A stretch of DNA of 34,798 nucleotides. Origin: Verrucomicrobiota bacterium (GTDB lineage: Bacteria > Verrucomicrobiota > Verrucomicrobiia > Limisphaerales > JACDHS01). Of this stretch, positions 1 through 7,906 are shown in pieces. Positions within the stretch are counted from its first letter, which is position 1, and each line of letters starts with the position of its first letter. Where the stretch lies: positions 1 to 34,798 of the forward strand of contig JACDHS010000046.1 in the NCBI GenBank assembly GCA_013820875.1, read 5' to 3'. The notes beneath the pieces were generated by a model. That model worked only from the letters and a program-made list of their open reading frames with translations, searched no databases and was not told where the DNA came from. Position numbers and translations under genes: made by a program.

Positions 1-195
1 GCCGACTGTTTAGATTATCCCGACGCTCTGCGCCGAGGCTTGCCCATCGGTTCCGGGATGATCGAATCCGGACATCGCCATGTCCTTCACGCCCGCCTCA
101 AAAAGGCAGGAACAGCCTGGTTGCAATCCCACGCAGATCAAATCGCTCACCTCCGCGTCCTCAGAGCCAATCTCCTCGGTGTCTTTTATCCATGA
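1..195 (+). CDS. Transposase C-terminal fragment (probably ISKra4-like), cut by window edge
   Basis: The reading frame is open from base 1 to a TGA at 193-195 and gives 64 residues, so only the C-terminus is in the window. The segment IGSGMIESGHRHVLHARLKK followed by AGTAW resembles the conserved C-terminal block of ISKra4-type transposases (GSG.(I/V)ES...RLK..G..W), which includes the catalytic Glu of the DDE fold; the Glu is present here at residue 22. It ends 24 bases from the stop of a convergent ISAs1-type transposase, so two elements abut tail to tail. The family assignment rests on a short motif. Whether the gene is intact upstream cannot be judged. Confidence 0.55.
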   Translation, partial: ADCLDYPDALRRGLPIGSGMIESGHRHVLHARLKKAGTAWLQSHADQIAHLRVLRANLLGVFYP

Positions 196-219
196 GTCAA
201 CGGGCCACACACTGCAAAT

Positions 220-2049
220 TCACGAATTCGTTAAAAAGCTGGGTTTACGGGCGTGGAGAGAGCGAATGGCATAGCGATGATGTTCTGCATTCATGGCGCT
301 GAAGAAGTCAGTGGTGGTTTTGTGCTGGGGTTTTTTCTGACGGCTGCGCCAGTGGATGAACAAACTGTTGCTGAAGCGGCGGAAGATTCCCATGACGCGC
401 ATGGATTGAGGAGCGCGCACGCGGCATAGGTCATCGAGATGGGAGACATCGAGGCGCTGGTGCAGGCCATTTTCGATGCCCCAGGCGTCCCGGTTTTCCT
501 TGAGCCATTGGCTGGCGTTGAGTTCTTCGGGCGGAAGGCTCGTGATGAGGGCCACGGTTTGGGGGCGATGGTGGCGCAAGTTTCGGCGCAATGACGCAAC
601 TTGCTCGACGCAGGGGAAGTCTACCTGTTCGGCGCTGGCGACCGCTGAGCGCAGTGTGCGCACCTCGAAGTGGCCTTTGTTGAACTCACGGCTGCCCGCC
701 AGCGTTGGCGTGGTGTCCTGAGGGAAAAAAATGGCCGTCGGAGCGGAAACAAGTTTTTCGATATTGGCCTTCACTGTGGGCTGGTTGTCTTTGGCGGTGA
801 ACAGGTAGTCAGCGCCATGTTCAAGAACCAGTTCATGGGCGCTCTGGTCCTGGGTGTGGAGGGCATCGAGACTGACTCTGCGCCCGTCCAGATCAAGCTT
901 TTTGAACAACTCGCGGGCAACGGGGATCTCATTGGTTTTGGTGTCGACGATGGCGCTGCCCAGGAAGTGCTGGCTGGGAACGGTCACGGCGGTGAGCACG
1001 GAATGACCGCCGCCGTGCCGGGGCCGCTTTCCGTCCAGGACGATCAAATCTTTAATCGGAGCAGTGCCGCGAATCTGGGTTTGTATTTGCAAAAACATCG
1101 TCTCCAGTTCGTCGCCGTTGAGATGTTCCATCATTCGACAAAAGGTCGGCTGGCTGGGCGCGGGATAGCCGTCGGGCTGGCGGCGAACACCCAGAGCGTG
1201 GCGTTGTCTTTGGCTCAAGCCTTTGGCGAATTTGGCCAGATCTTTTTGTCCCCGGGGCGCACCACAGAGATGGGCCAGCAGAGCGATTGCGACCAAGCTC
1301 CAAAGTGGATAGATTCCGATGCGCTGACGGTAATCGGACAAGCCCTTGAGATGCTCCACCATGGAACGGATTTCCTCCGGGCGCTGAGTGCTGCGCGGGT
1401 GGGTTTTAGCCTCCACCATGAGCAGCGCGGGTTTGAGTTTTTCGGCTTGAAGGCTGCGCCGGGCGTTTTTACACAGTTCCCGCGCGAAGAGCCGCTTGGG
1501 TTTGTTGTGCTGGACATAAAAATCGCGACGCACCCGGCCGAACCCATCGGTCGCGCCCAGTTCCTCCCATCCGTTGGCCGTGTAGACGGTGCCGCAAAAT
1601 TGTTCAGGATCGACAAACGTTTCGACCAGCACGACCGGATGCCCATAGCGTTCCTGCCAATCAGCACTGAGCCGATCCAGCGTCAGACGCAACGAACGAG
1701 ATCCCAGATTGGGGAACGTTTTGTGCGGCAGCAGCAGGAAACGGCAGTTGTTCACCACCAGTGGCAAGCGCCGACGGCGTTGCTCTTCGCTCCAACCGAT
1801 CCACTTGTCACGCGAACGCAATCGACGCGACGCCGCGCAAAACACCAACACCCCCAGCCAATCGCCCTCAGAATCAACGATGGTATAGAAGAGTTGCTCA
1901 CCCACCGCCTGGACATCGTCCAAGTAATGATGTTCGGCCAGCAAACGGTGCGCTCGGGCCTTGGTTGTCGAGCATGGAAGCAGTTCAGATTTAACCTCTC
2001 TCAGAGAAACTAAAGCGCCTGATTGCGCCGTATGATTGGTCTTCGACAT
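220..2049 (-). CDS. ISAs1-type transposase with N-terminal DruA-like (DUF4338) domain
   Basis: This 609-aa protein has two parts. Residues about 15-205 match the DUF4338/DruA pattern: AEHHYLDD, LGVLVFCAASRRLRSRDKWI, VVNNCRFLLLP, ERYGHPVVLVETFVDPEQF and ANGWEELGAT. Residues about 228-312 look like the DDE_Tnp_1-associated helical domain (HLKGLSDYRQ...). Residues about 330-570 are the DDE nuclease of the ISAs1 family, with candidate catalytic residues D339 (IVLDGK), D395 (SLDALHTQ) and E526 (GIENGLHQRLDVSH); the usual HW before IEN is AWG here. The frame is uninterrupted, so the enzyme may be active. I could not find terminal inverted repeats or a target duplication on either side. DruA is otherwise known from the Druantia anti-phage system, but no other Druantia gene is nearby, so transposition is the likely role. 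ATG start at 2049. Confidence 0.88.
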   Translation of the reverse strand: MSKTNHTAQSGALVSLREVKSELLPCSTTKARAHRLLAEHHYLDDVQAVGEQLFYTIVDSEGDWLGVLVFCAASRRLRSRDKWIGWSEEQRRRRLPLVVNNCRFLLLPHKTFPNLGSRSLRLTLDRLSADWQERYGHPVVLVETFVDPEQFCGTVYTANGWEELGATDGFGRVRRDFYVQHNKPKRLFARELCKNARRSLQAEKLKPALLMVEAKTHPRSTQRPEEIRSMVEHLKGLSDYRQRIGIYPLWSLVAIALLAHLCGAPRGQKDLAKFAKGLSQRQRHALGVRRQPDGYPAPSQPTFCRMMEHLNGDELETMFLQIQTQIRGTAPIKDLIVLDGKRPRHGGGHSVLTAVTVPSQHFLGSAIVDTKTNEIPVARELFKKLDLDGRRVSLDALHTQDQSAHELVLEHGADYLFTAKDNQPTVKANIEKLVSAPTAIFFPQDTTPTLAGSREFNKGHFEVRTLRSAVASAEQVDFPCVEQVASLRRNLRHHRPQTVALITSLPPEELNASQWLKENRDAWGIENGLHQRLDVSHLDDLCRVRAPQSMRVMGIFRRFSNSLFIHWRSRQKKPQHKTTTDFFSAMNAEHHRYAIRSLHARKPSFLTNS

Positions 2050-2240
2050 CCCGTAGCGTGAAAAACTTTGCGCGCAATGTTCAGCACCTTCTACTAAGTC
2101 GCTCTTGGAAAGAGCTTATCTCGCCCAGCGGAATTATCCGTGCTCACCACGAATTGCGCCAAAAGTTTTGTTACCCGGGGTGGGGAGTAAGAGAGGAGAA
2201 AGAAATACGTTGTGCAGAAGTGATTGTTACCGTGGCTTGA

Positions 2241-3099
2241 ATGGACAAAACTATGAGCCAGAGGACACGAGTAGAAGTATTGACGAAGTTGCGGCGGCGT
2301 TATGAAAAGGCCGGCGCTGAGTATAAACGAAAGCTGCTGGATCAAGCGCAAGAGTTGCTGGGGTATCATCGCAAAGCGGCGATCCGGGCGTTGCGTGGGC
2401 CTACGGGGCCGCGGATTATCACCGGTCGCCCGGTGAAGTATGATTCTGGGGAGCTGCTACCGTGGCTGAGTCCGATCTGGGCGGCGACGGACTATGCCTG
2501 CGGACAGCGCCTGGTGGCGATGTTGCCGGAGTGGATACCTGCCTACGAGCAACACGAACGGCGACTGCCGGAGGAAGCGCGTGAAAACCTCTTGATGACC
2601 AGTAGTCGGACGCTGGACCGATTGTTGGAACCGTTGCGGGTTTCAGAGAGGCAGACGCTCGCTAACGAAGCCTGGGACGTTGCTGCGACAACAGATTCCG
2701 ATTCGCGGGAGCGTATGGGAAGAAGGCAAGGCGGGTTGGCTGGAAGTGGATACAGTGGCGCTATGCGGAGGGAGCGTGGCAGGAGAATTTGTCTGGATGG
2801 TGGACGGGGTGGATTACGCGACGACATGGGTGGAAGTGCGAGCGATGTGGGGGCGGGGTCAGGCTGGAACATTGGAGGCATTGCGCGATGTCGAAGCCAG
2901 CTTACCCTTCGATCTACTGGGGCTGGATAGTGATAATGGCGGAGAATTTCTGAATCATCACGTGATGAGTTGGTTGCAGAAGCGACCTCGACCGGTATTC
3001 ATGACGCGGAGCCGGCCTTACAAAAAGGACGACAATCCGGCGGTGGTGGATTTGATCAACATGCTGGTCAAGGGAGCCTACGGGCAGTTGCTTACTTAG
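2241..3099 (+). pseudogene. Degenerate rve-type (ISNCY-like) transposase, frameshifted and truncated
   Basis: Frame one runs from ATG 2241 and encodes a helix-rich N-terminus (LLGYHRKAAIRALRG, then RPVKYDSGELLPWLSPIW and SRTLDRLLEPLR). Homology then jumps to the +1 frame near 2640-2655, where RGRRSLTKPGTLLRQQIPIR is read at about 2647-2706. That frame continues with the integrase core: GWLEVDTVALCGGSVAGEFV contains the first catalytic Asp and LLGLDSDNGGEFLNHH the second. After MTRSRPYKKDDN the usual HVEQKNW block, which carries the catalytic Glu, is absent; unrelated residues lead to a stop at 3097-3099. One frameshift plus loss of the Glu segment makes this a dead element. The exact frameshift base is not certain. 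Confidence 0.8.
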
Positions 3100-4004
3100 T
3101 GGCAGGTTTTGCGTAACCACGTGAGCGGTTCGTCGACCAATTTGTTCTGTTTTGTCAAAACCCTGACTTCTGCCTTCCGCAATTCCTCACCAAGCCCGGT
3201 ACGTGCGTGTTGCTATTTGGCATCCATAAATTTCTCGGATTTGATTTTTGCGGCAGGTTCAAAAGCTTCTTCCGGACAAATTGTCGAAAAATAAGGGATT
3301 TTTCACTTTAGGTCGCCGGAAACGTGGGCAACACAGTGTGTTGGCCACTTTGAAACGCCAGCAACGGCGTCCGCACGGTGTGTTGGCCACTTTGAAACTC
3401 CAGCAACGACGTCCGCATAGTGTGTTGGCCACTTTGAAACTCCAGCAACGACGTCCGCACAGTGTGTTGTCCACTTTGAAACTGCAGCAACGGCGACCGC
3501 ACAGTGTGTTGTCCACTTTGAAACTGCAGCAACGACGACCGCACAGTGTGTTGTCCACTTTGAAACTGCAGCAACGACGACCGCACAGTGTGTTGTCCAC
3601 TTTGAAACTGCAGCAACGGCGACCGCACAGTGTGTTGGCCACTTTGAAACTGCAGCAACGACGACCGCACAGTGTGTTGTCCACTTTAAAACTGCAGCAA
3701 CGACGACCGCACAGTGTGTTGCCCACTTTAAAACTGCAGCAACGACGACCGCACGGTGTGTTGTCCACGTTCCGGGGGACTCAATTTGGCGGGCGCGGCA
3801 AGTCCCTTGTGATCTGCTCGATCCCGACACCATCCACCTTTGAAACGGCAGTTAACAGCCGCAAAAAAGCGCGAAGCCGGGGCGTTCCCGGAACCGCCGG
3901 TCTTTGTGAGCCTTCAACCTGAAAACCGCATTTGGAATGACTATAAAAAATACAAAAGCAATTTTACACTTTGATCCTGGCGCTTTGAACCTTAAACAAT
4001 CCCC
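3100..4004. other. Gene-free stretch around the 42-bp array
   Basis: Apart from the tandem array, I see no gene, hairpin terminator or promoter that I can support here. Long open frames cross the array on both strands, including one from about 3248 to 3922, but they owe their length to the stop-free repeat and start at a weak TTG without a ribosome-binding site. The left part (3100-3331) follows directly after the dead transposase and the right part (3778-4004) leads into the membrane protein gene at 4005. Confidence 0.6.
3332..3777. repeat. 42-bp tandem repeat (minisatellite), ten full copies plus a partial one
   Basis: Full units begin at 3332, 3374, 3416, 3458, 3500, 3542, 3584, 3626, 3668 and 3710; an eleventh starts at 3752 and loses similarity after about 17-20 bases. 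Most units begin CACAGTGTGTTG, carry CACTTTGAAACTGCAG in the middle and end in ACGACGACCG. Units 1-3 differ from the rest (CGCCAG or CTCCAG instead of CTGCAG, and GTCCG instead of GACCG), while units 5 and 6 are identical, so the array has a diverged left edge and a homogenised core. The unit is a multiple of three and free of stops in several frames. On the + strand it reads HSVLSTLKLQQRRP over and over. A possible decayed extra unit lies at about 3834-3865. There are no variable spacers. Confidence 0.95.
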
Positions 4005-4661
4005 ATGCCCAAATGGGCCAAGTTCATCATCGCATTTCTGCTGCTGCCGGTCTGTTTCGGCGCGCTCAAGACACTTTGGCTGGTGCTGAAGGCTTCTGAA
4101 AGCGCGGATACCTTTTGGGCGATAATGCTGGCAGGGGCCGCTTGTTGGGTGGTGATCTTCTATCTGCTGCCTAAACCGATGTGGGTTTACGTCTTCGGCC
4201 ATGAACTGACGCATGCGGTCTGGACCTGGCTCTTTGGCGGCAGAGTCAAAAAGTTCAAAGCCAACGCCAAGGGCGGACACGTAGTTGTCACGAAACACAA
4301 TTTTCTCATCGCTCTTGCCCCTTACTTTTTTCCGATTTACGTCGCGCTGCTGGTGGCTATTTTTGCCATTGGACACCTGATCTGGAACTGGAAACCGTTC
4401 GAAATGTGGTTTCATCTGCTGATCGGGGCGGCTTATGCCTTCCACGTGACGCTCACATGGCACATTTTGAAGACCCGCCAAAGCGACATCACCCAACAAG
4501 GCTACTTTTTTTCCAGCGTAATCATTTTCCTTGGCAACATTGGGGTATTGATCGTCGGCCTGCCGTTGTTAACCGCAAAAGTGCGTCTGTTGACGGCAAT
4601 GGAATGGTGGTTCCGCTCCACCGCCGATGTATTAAATCGGATTGGAAATTTGTTTTCGTGA
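4005..4661 (+). CDS. Integral membrane protein with HExxH motif, putative M50-like metalloprotease
   Basis: The protein has 218 aa and about five or six hydrophobic segments (roughly residues 7-27, 38-55, 100-123, 136-152, 168-190). HELTH at 66-70 sits at the end of a hydrophobic stretch (VYVFGHELTHAVWTWLFGG), which is the usual place of the zinc-binding HExxH in site-2-protease-like (M50) enzymes. A later H146, then QSDITQQGY with D161, could provide a third ligand; this is inference. The context gives little help, because the gene stands alone between the minisatellite and a PTS-type gene 158 bases downstream. No Shine-Dalgarno sequence precedes ATG 4005. An inactive relative or another zinc-binding membrane protein is possible. 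Confidence 0.7.
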   Translation: MPKWAKFIIAFLLLPVCFGALKTLWLVLKASESADTFWAIMLAGAACWVVIFYLLPKPMWVYVFGHELTHAVWTWLFGGRVKKFKANAKGGHVVVTKHNFLIALAPYFFPIYVALLVAIFAIGHLIWNWKPFEMWFHLLIGAAYAFHVTLTWHILKTRQSDITQQGYFFSSVIIFLGNIGVLIVGLPLLTAKVRLLTAMEWWFRSTADVLNRIGNLFS

Positions 4662-4819
4662 AGTTTCCTTGTTAATGGCTATTAGTTAAACCACGAAACA
4701 ACAATAATCGGAATTTTTGACCAGAAATCTGTGGTCGAATTGCGTACAGTGGAAACCAAAAATGAATTGCTTCTTGAAATGACGTTTCACTTCAGGCGAA
4801 ATGCACGAACTTTGTCCGT

Positions 4820-5296
4820 ATGAATCTGGCTGATATTCTAAACCGCGAGCAAATTGTCCCCGATTTGCAGGCGACCAATCGCTGGGAAGCCATTGACGAG
4901 TTGATCAATGTCCTCGTCACCACTGGAAAAATCCAACCCGAACATCGGGAAGCCATCGCTGCCGTCGTTAAAAAGCGCGAAACGTCGATGAGCACCGGAA
5001 TCGGTTTCGGTATTGGAATTCCACACGCTTCGACTGACCTTATTAATGAAGTGGTCGGCGCCTTTGGGCGATCCCGACCCGGTGTGAACTTCGATGCGCT
5101 CGATAATCAACCGGTCAACCTCGTCATGCTCTTTCTCGTTCCTCAAGGTCAGTTTCAGAAACATCTCCACACCCTCGCCAACATCGCCAAGCTCCTTCAC
5201 AACAAAGAATTTCGTCAGGCCCTCGAACAATCGCCTGATGCCGATGGAATGGTGAAGATCGTCAAGGAACATTCCGCGGCTTCGACGAGGAAATAA
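4820..5296 (+). CDS. PTS EIIA domain protein (fructose/nitrogen-type, PtsN-like)
   Basis: At 158 aa this is a single EIIA type-2 domain (PF00359), the normal length for PtsN-like proteins. The phospho-accepting His is H69 in GIGIPHAST. Other family marks are the RE(T)SMSTGIGFGIGIPHA block and LVMLFLVP with QKHLHTLANIAKLLHN downstream. No EIIB or EIIC transporter gene adjoins it, so a regulatory role (nitrogen-type phosphorelay) is more likely than sugar import. ATG 4820 has no obvious Shine-Dalgarno sequence. The gene is followed by 163 non-coding bases and then argS on the same strand. Which regulator or transporter it talks to cannot be read from the sequence. Confidence 0.9.
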   Translation: MNLADILNREQIVPDLQATNRWEAIDELINVLVTTGKIQPEHREAIAAVVKKRETSMSTGIGFGIGIPHASTDLINEVVGAFGRSRPGVNFDALDNQPVNLVMLFLVPQGQFQKHLHTLANIAKLLHNKEFRQALEQSPDADGMVKIVKEHSAASTRK

Positions 5297-5360
5297 GTGG
5301 TTGGGTTTACTGGATGCGTGAAAACGGTCGAGTAGCCGGGTGCCAACTTGCTTGAATTCG

Positions 5361-5400
5361 TTTTCTCCCTCACCCTAGCTTCTCCCGCTGGGAGAGGGAA
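5361..5400. repeat. Short dispersed-type repeat with hairpin before argS
   Basis: A CCCTCACCCTAG stretch is followed by TCTCCC (5381-5386), loop GCT and GGGAGA (5390-5395), a perfect 6-bp stem inside a CCCT...AGGG frame. The style (CTCACCCT...CTCCC...GGGAGAGGG) is that of the short GC-rich palindromic repeats scattered between genes in many bacterial genomes. An in-frame ATG at 5400 at the edge of this element extends the argS reading frame but is probably not the start. Confidence 0.5.
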
Positions 5401-5459
5401 TGCGCACGTTCAGCACTCAATGTTTTCCCTTTGCGTTCTTTTGCGGCTATTTAAAAATT

Positions 5460-7220
5460 GTGATTCACAAACTTCTCGAAACTCGTTTGCAACAGGCTGT
5501 CCTGGCAGTCCTGCCGGAAGCCAATGTCGCGAACGTCCTTGTCCGCCCCTGTCCCGATGCACAATTTGGCGATTACCAAAGCAACGCCCTGATGTCGCTC
5601 GCCAAGGAGCGGAAGATGAATCCCCGCCAACTCGCGGAACAGGTCAAAGCCAGGCTCGACGTCGCGGATCTGTGCGAGTCGATGGAAATTGCGGGGGCCG
5701 CCTTCCTCAATTTTCGTATCAAAAACTCTGCCATTGCCGAAATCCTTGAGGCAGCGGCACGCGGGGAACATTTGTTTTTTCAAAAAACCGATCAACCACG
5801 CACGGTGGTCGTTGATTTCAGTTCGCCGAATGTGGCCAAACCGATGCATGTCGGCCACATCCGTTCGACCATCCTCGGCGATTCCATCGCGAGCGTGCTT
5901 CGTTTACTCGGGCATGAGGTGGTGACAGACAATCATATTGGCGATTGGGGCACTCAGTTCGGAAAGCTTCTAATCGGCTGGAAACATCACCTCGACCGGG
6001 AAGCGCTCAAACGGGATCCAATCGGCGAGATGGAGCGACTCTACAAATTGGTCAACTCCGCTTCCGACGCTGACGAAAAAGTGCTCGAATCCGCGCGTCA
6101 GGAACTTGTTAAGCTCCAAAGCGGTGATGAGGAGAATTTGCGCATCTGGCGGGAGATGATCGCTTTGTCACAGCATCAATTTGATGAAATCTATGGGCGG
6201 CTCGGGGTGAAGTTCGATCATGCGCTGGGCGAAAGTTTTTATAATCCCTGGCTTAAGGAGGTCGTGAGCGAACTGCTCGAAAAAGGAATCGCCCGTGAGA
6301 CACAAGGTGCAATCGGCGTTTTCTCCGAGGGTTCATTGGCGCAAAAGGAAGATCCGTTTCTCACCCAGCGCGAAGGCGAGTGGCAGGATAACCCTTGCCT
6401 GATCCAAAAGAGCGATGGCGCGGCGAATTATGCCACGACCGATCTTGCTACCTTGAGATACCGACTGGAGACATGGCATCCGCAGGAAATCGTTTATGTG
6501 ACGGACGGTCGGCAACAGCTTCATTTCCGGCAACTGTTCGCGACATTCCGGCGTTGGCATCCGGAAGTGCAGATGAAACTGGCGCATGTCTGGTTCGGTT
6601 CCATTCTCGGTGAAGACGGCAAACCCTTCAAAACGCGTTCGGGGGACACGGTGAAACTCGCTGAACTGCTCAATGAAGCCGAAGAGCGCGCCTTGAAAGT
6701 TGTTTCAGAGAAGAATCCCGAGCTGAGCGACGCCGAGAAGAAAGAAATCGCGAGGATCGTCGGCATTGGTTCGGTAAAATATGCCGACCTGCAACAGAAC
6801 CGGCAGAGCGATTATATTTTTTCTTGGGACAAGATGCTTTCCCTCCAGGGCAACACTGCGCCTTACCTGCTATACGCTTACACCCGGGTGCGCAGCATTT
6901 TCCGCAAAGCCGGTGAGCAGGACGCGAGCAAATTAGCGCAAAACGTGAGCCTCAGTCATCCAGACGAACTGGCACTCGCGAAACACCTGCTGAGCTTCGG
7001 CCTGGTGTTGGAAGCTGCCGCCGATGAATACCGCCCGAATTTTCTTTGCACCTACCTTTATGACCTGTCGGGTCATTTCGCCCGCTTTTATGAAAGTTGC
7101 CCGGTGTTGAAATCGGAAGAACCGCAACGCAGTTCGCGCCTGGTGCTTTCGGACCTCACCGCGCGGGTGCTGAAAGAAGGTTTGCAGTTGCTCGGAATCG
7201 AGACAGCGGAACAGATGTAA
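5460..7220 (+). CDS. argS: Arginyl-tRNA synthetase
   Basis: Class I aminoacyl-tRNA synthetase charging tRNA-Arg. With the GTG at 5460 the protein has 586 aa, the usual length, and begins VIHKLLETRLQQAV like other ArgS proteins. The frame is open further upstream to ATG 5400, but those 20 residues derive from a repeat and resemble nothing in the family. In order: N-terminal Add-1 domain (about 1-85), catalytic Rossmann domain with SSPNVAKPMHVGHIRSTILG (HIGH motif as HVGH at about 130-133), the GKPFKTRSGD segment in place of KMSKS, and the C-terminal anticodon-binding DALR domain ending LGIETAEQM, a typical ArgS tail. Arginyl-tRNA synthetases often lack a canonical KMSKS, so this is not a defect. 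Confidence 0.96.
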   Translation: MIHKLLETRLQQAVLAVLPEANVANVLVRPCPDAQFGDYQSNALMSLAKERKMNPRQLAEQVKARLDVADLCESMEIAGAAFLNFRIKNSAIAEILEAAARGEHLFFQKTDQPRTVVVDFSSPNVAKPMHVGHIRSTILGDSIASVLRLLGHEVVTDNHIGDWGTQFGKLLIGWKHHLDREALKRDPIGEMERLYKLVNSASDADEKVLESARQELVKLQSGDEENLRIWREMIALSQHQFDEIYGRLGVKFDHALGESFYNPWLKEVVSELLEKGIARETQGAIGVFSEGSLAQKEDPFLTQREGEWQDNPCLIQKSDGAANYATTDLATLRYRLETWHPQEIVYVTDGRQQLHFRQLFATFRRWHPEVQMKLAHVWFGSILGEDGKPFKTRSGDTVKLAELLNEAEERALKVVSEKNPELSDAEKKEIARIVGIGSVKYADLQQNRQSDYIFSWDKMLSLQGNTAPYLLYAYTRVRSIFRKAGEQDASKLAQNVSLSHPDELALAKHLLSFGLVLEAAADEYRPNFLCTYLYDLSGHFARFYESCPVLKSEEPQRSSRLVLSDLTARVLKEGLQLLGIETAEQM

Positions 7221-7307
7221 GTCAGGCGCAAGCAACGTGCCGCCAGCGTCTCGCTTTTGGTGCAACTGGTTTTGGTCTCCAAAAATAGTCAATCCTGGGG
7301 ACGTCCT

Positions 7308-7334
7308 GCGGGAATTTGCCCCGCCAAATTCCGC
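7308..7334 (+). other. Hairpin between argS and the fur-like gene
   Basis: GCGGGAATTTG (7308-7318) pairs with CAAATTCCGC (7325-7334) with one bulged G and a 6-base loop. No T-tract follows, so it is not a textbook intrinsic terminator. It ends five bases before the putative -35 box of the next gene, so it may mark the end of argS transcription or a protein-binding site. Function is inferred. Confidence 0.45.
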
Positions 7335-7338
7335 TGCG

Positions 7339-7366
7339 TTGACTTGCCGAAAAGCTAAAATATACT
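7339..7366 (+). promoter_or_regulatory. Putative sigma-70 promoter of the fur-like gene
   Basis: TTGACT (7339-7344), a 16-base spacer and TATACT (7361-7366) make a near-consensus promoter. A transcript would start around 7372-7375, on top of ATG 7373. Either the message is leaderless or translation starts at ATG 7412, which follows a purine-rich AAAAGAGAGA stretch. Confidence 0.6.
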
Positions 7367-7372
7367 GCACGC

Positions 7373-7846
7373 ATGGCATTGCCGGAGAAGTTTGCTGCAA
7401 AAGAGAGATTTATGAAGTTTCTTGAAGAAAAGAACCTTCGTATCACTTCGCAGAGACGCGCCATTGTGGATACCGTTTTTGAAACGGAAGAACATTTCAC
7501 CGCCGAGCAACTTCTCGATTGGTCGCGAAAAAAAGATCAGTCAGTCTCTCGCGCCACAGTTTACCGTACACTGCCATTGTTGACCGAGAGCGGCCTGGTC
7601 CGGGAAATGGATTTCGGCAAGGATTTCAAATTTTACGATCCGAACTACGCGGATCACCCCAATCACAACCATATCATTTGCCAGGATTGCGACAAAATCG
7701 TGGAGTTCGAGAGCGAGAAAATCGCCAAGATCGAAGACGAGATCACCCATAAGCTCGGATTTTCCGTTAAAACGCAACGACTGCAGATTACCGGAAGTTG
7801 CGACGAATTGAAGAAGCTGGGTGCCTGCACGAAAAAGAGTTGTTAG
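7373..7846 (+). CDS. Fur-family transcriptional regulator
   Basis: A 157-aa Fur-family repressor of metal homeostasis genes. It has the winged-helix N-domain (NLRITSQRRAIVDTVFETEE and SRATVYRTLPLLTESGLV), the hinge YDPNYADHPNHNHIICQDCD with the His cluster and CxxC, and a C-terminal metal-binding tail ending GACTKKSC. The gene faces the tonB-exbD-exbB-receptor block, with stops 60 bases apart, and two promoters there carry the same palindrome, so it is the obvious candidate regulator (inferred). The start is uncertain: the promoter position and the purine-rich stretch favour ATG 7412 (144 aa), which still keeps the whole DNA-binding domain. Whether it senses iron, zinc or peroxide cannot be told. 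Confidence 0.9.
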   Translation: MALPEKFAAKERFMKFLEEKNLRITSQRRAIVDTVFETEEHFTAEQLLDWSRKKDQSVSRATVYRTLPLLTESGLVREMDFGKDFKFYDPNYADHPNHNHIICQDCDKIVEFESEKIAKIEDEITHKLGFSVKTQRLQITGSCDELKKLGACTKKSC

Positions 7847-7906
7847 GGACAGTGGATCGAGTCTTCTCCCGTCCGAAAAGGTTCTTTATCGGTGTTTTCT
7901 ATCTAT

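Noticed and set aside
670-2013. 447-codon open frame antisense to the ISAs1 transposase
   Set aside because: It is the shadow of a GC-rich gene; its product shows no family features while the opposite strand encodes a complete transposase.
220-2049. Druantia anti-phage system
   Set aside because: Only the DruA-like domain is present, fused to a transposase; no DruE helicase or other Druantia genes are near.
3332-3777. CRISPR array
   Set aside because: Units are contiguous 42-bp repeats with no variable spacers, and no cas gene is in the window.
3248-3922. Coding gene for a protein with HSVLSTLKLQQRRP repeats
   Set aside because: The unit is also open in other frames on both strands, the start is a TTG without a ribosome-binding site, and codons show no preference for one frame.
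5400-5459. ATG 5400 as argS start
   Set aside because: The extra 20 residues derive from a repeat and a non-conserved leader; GTG 5460 matches the family start.
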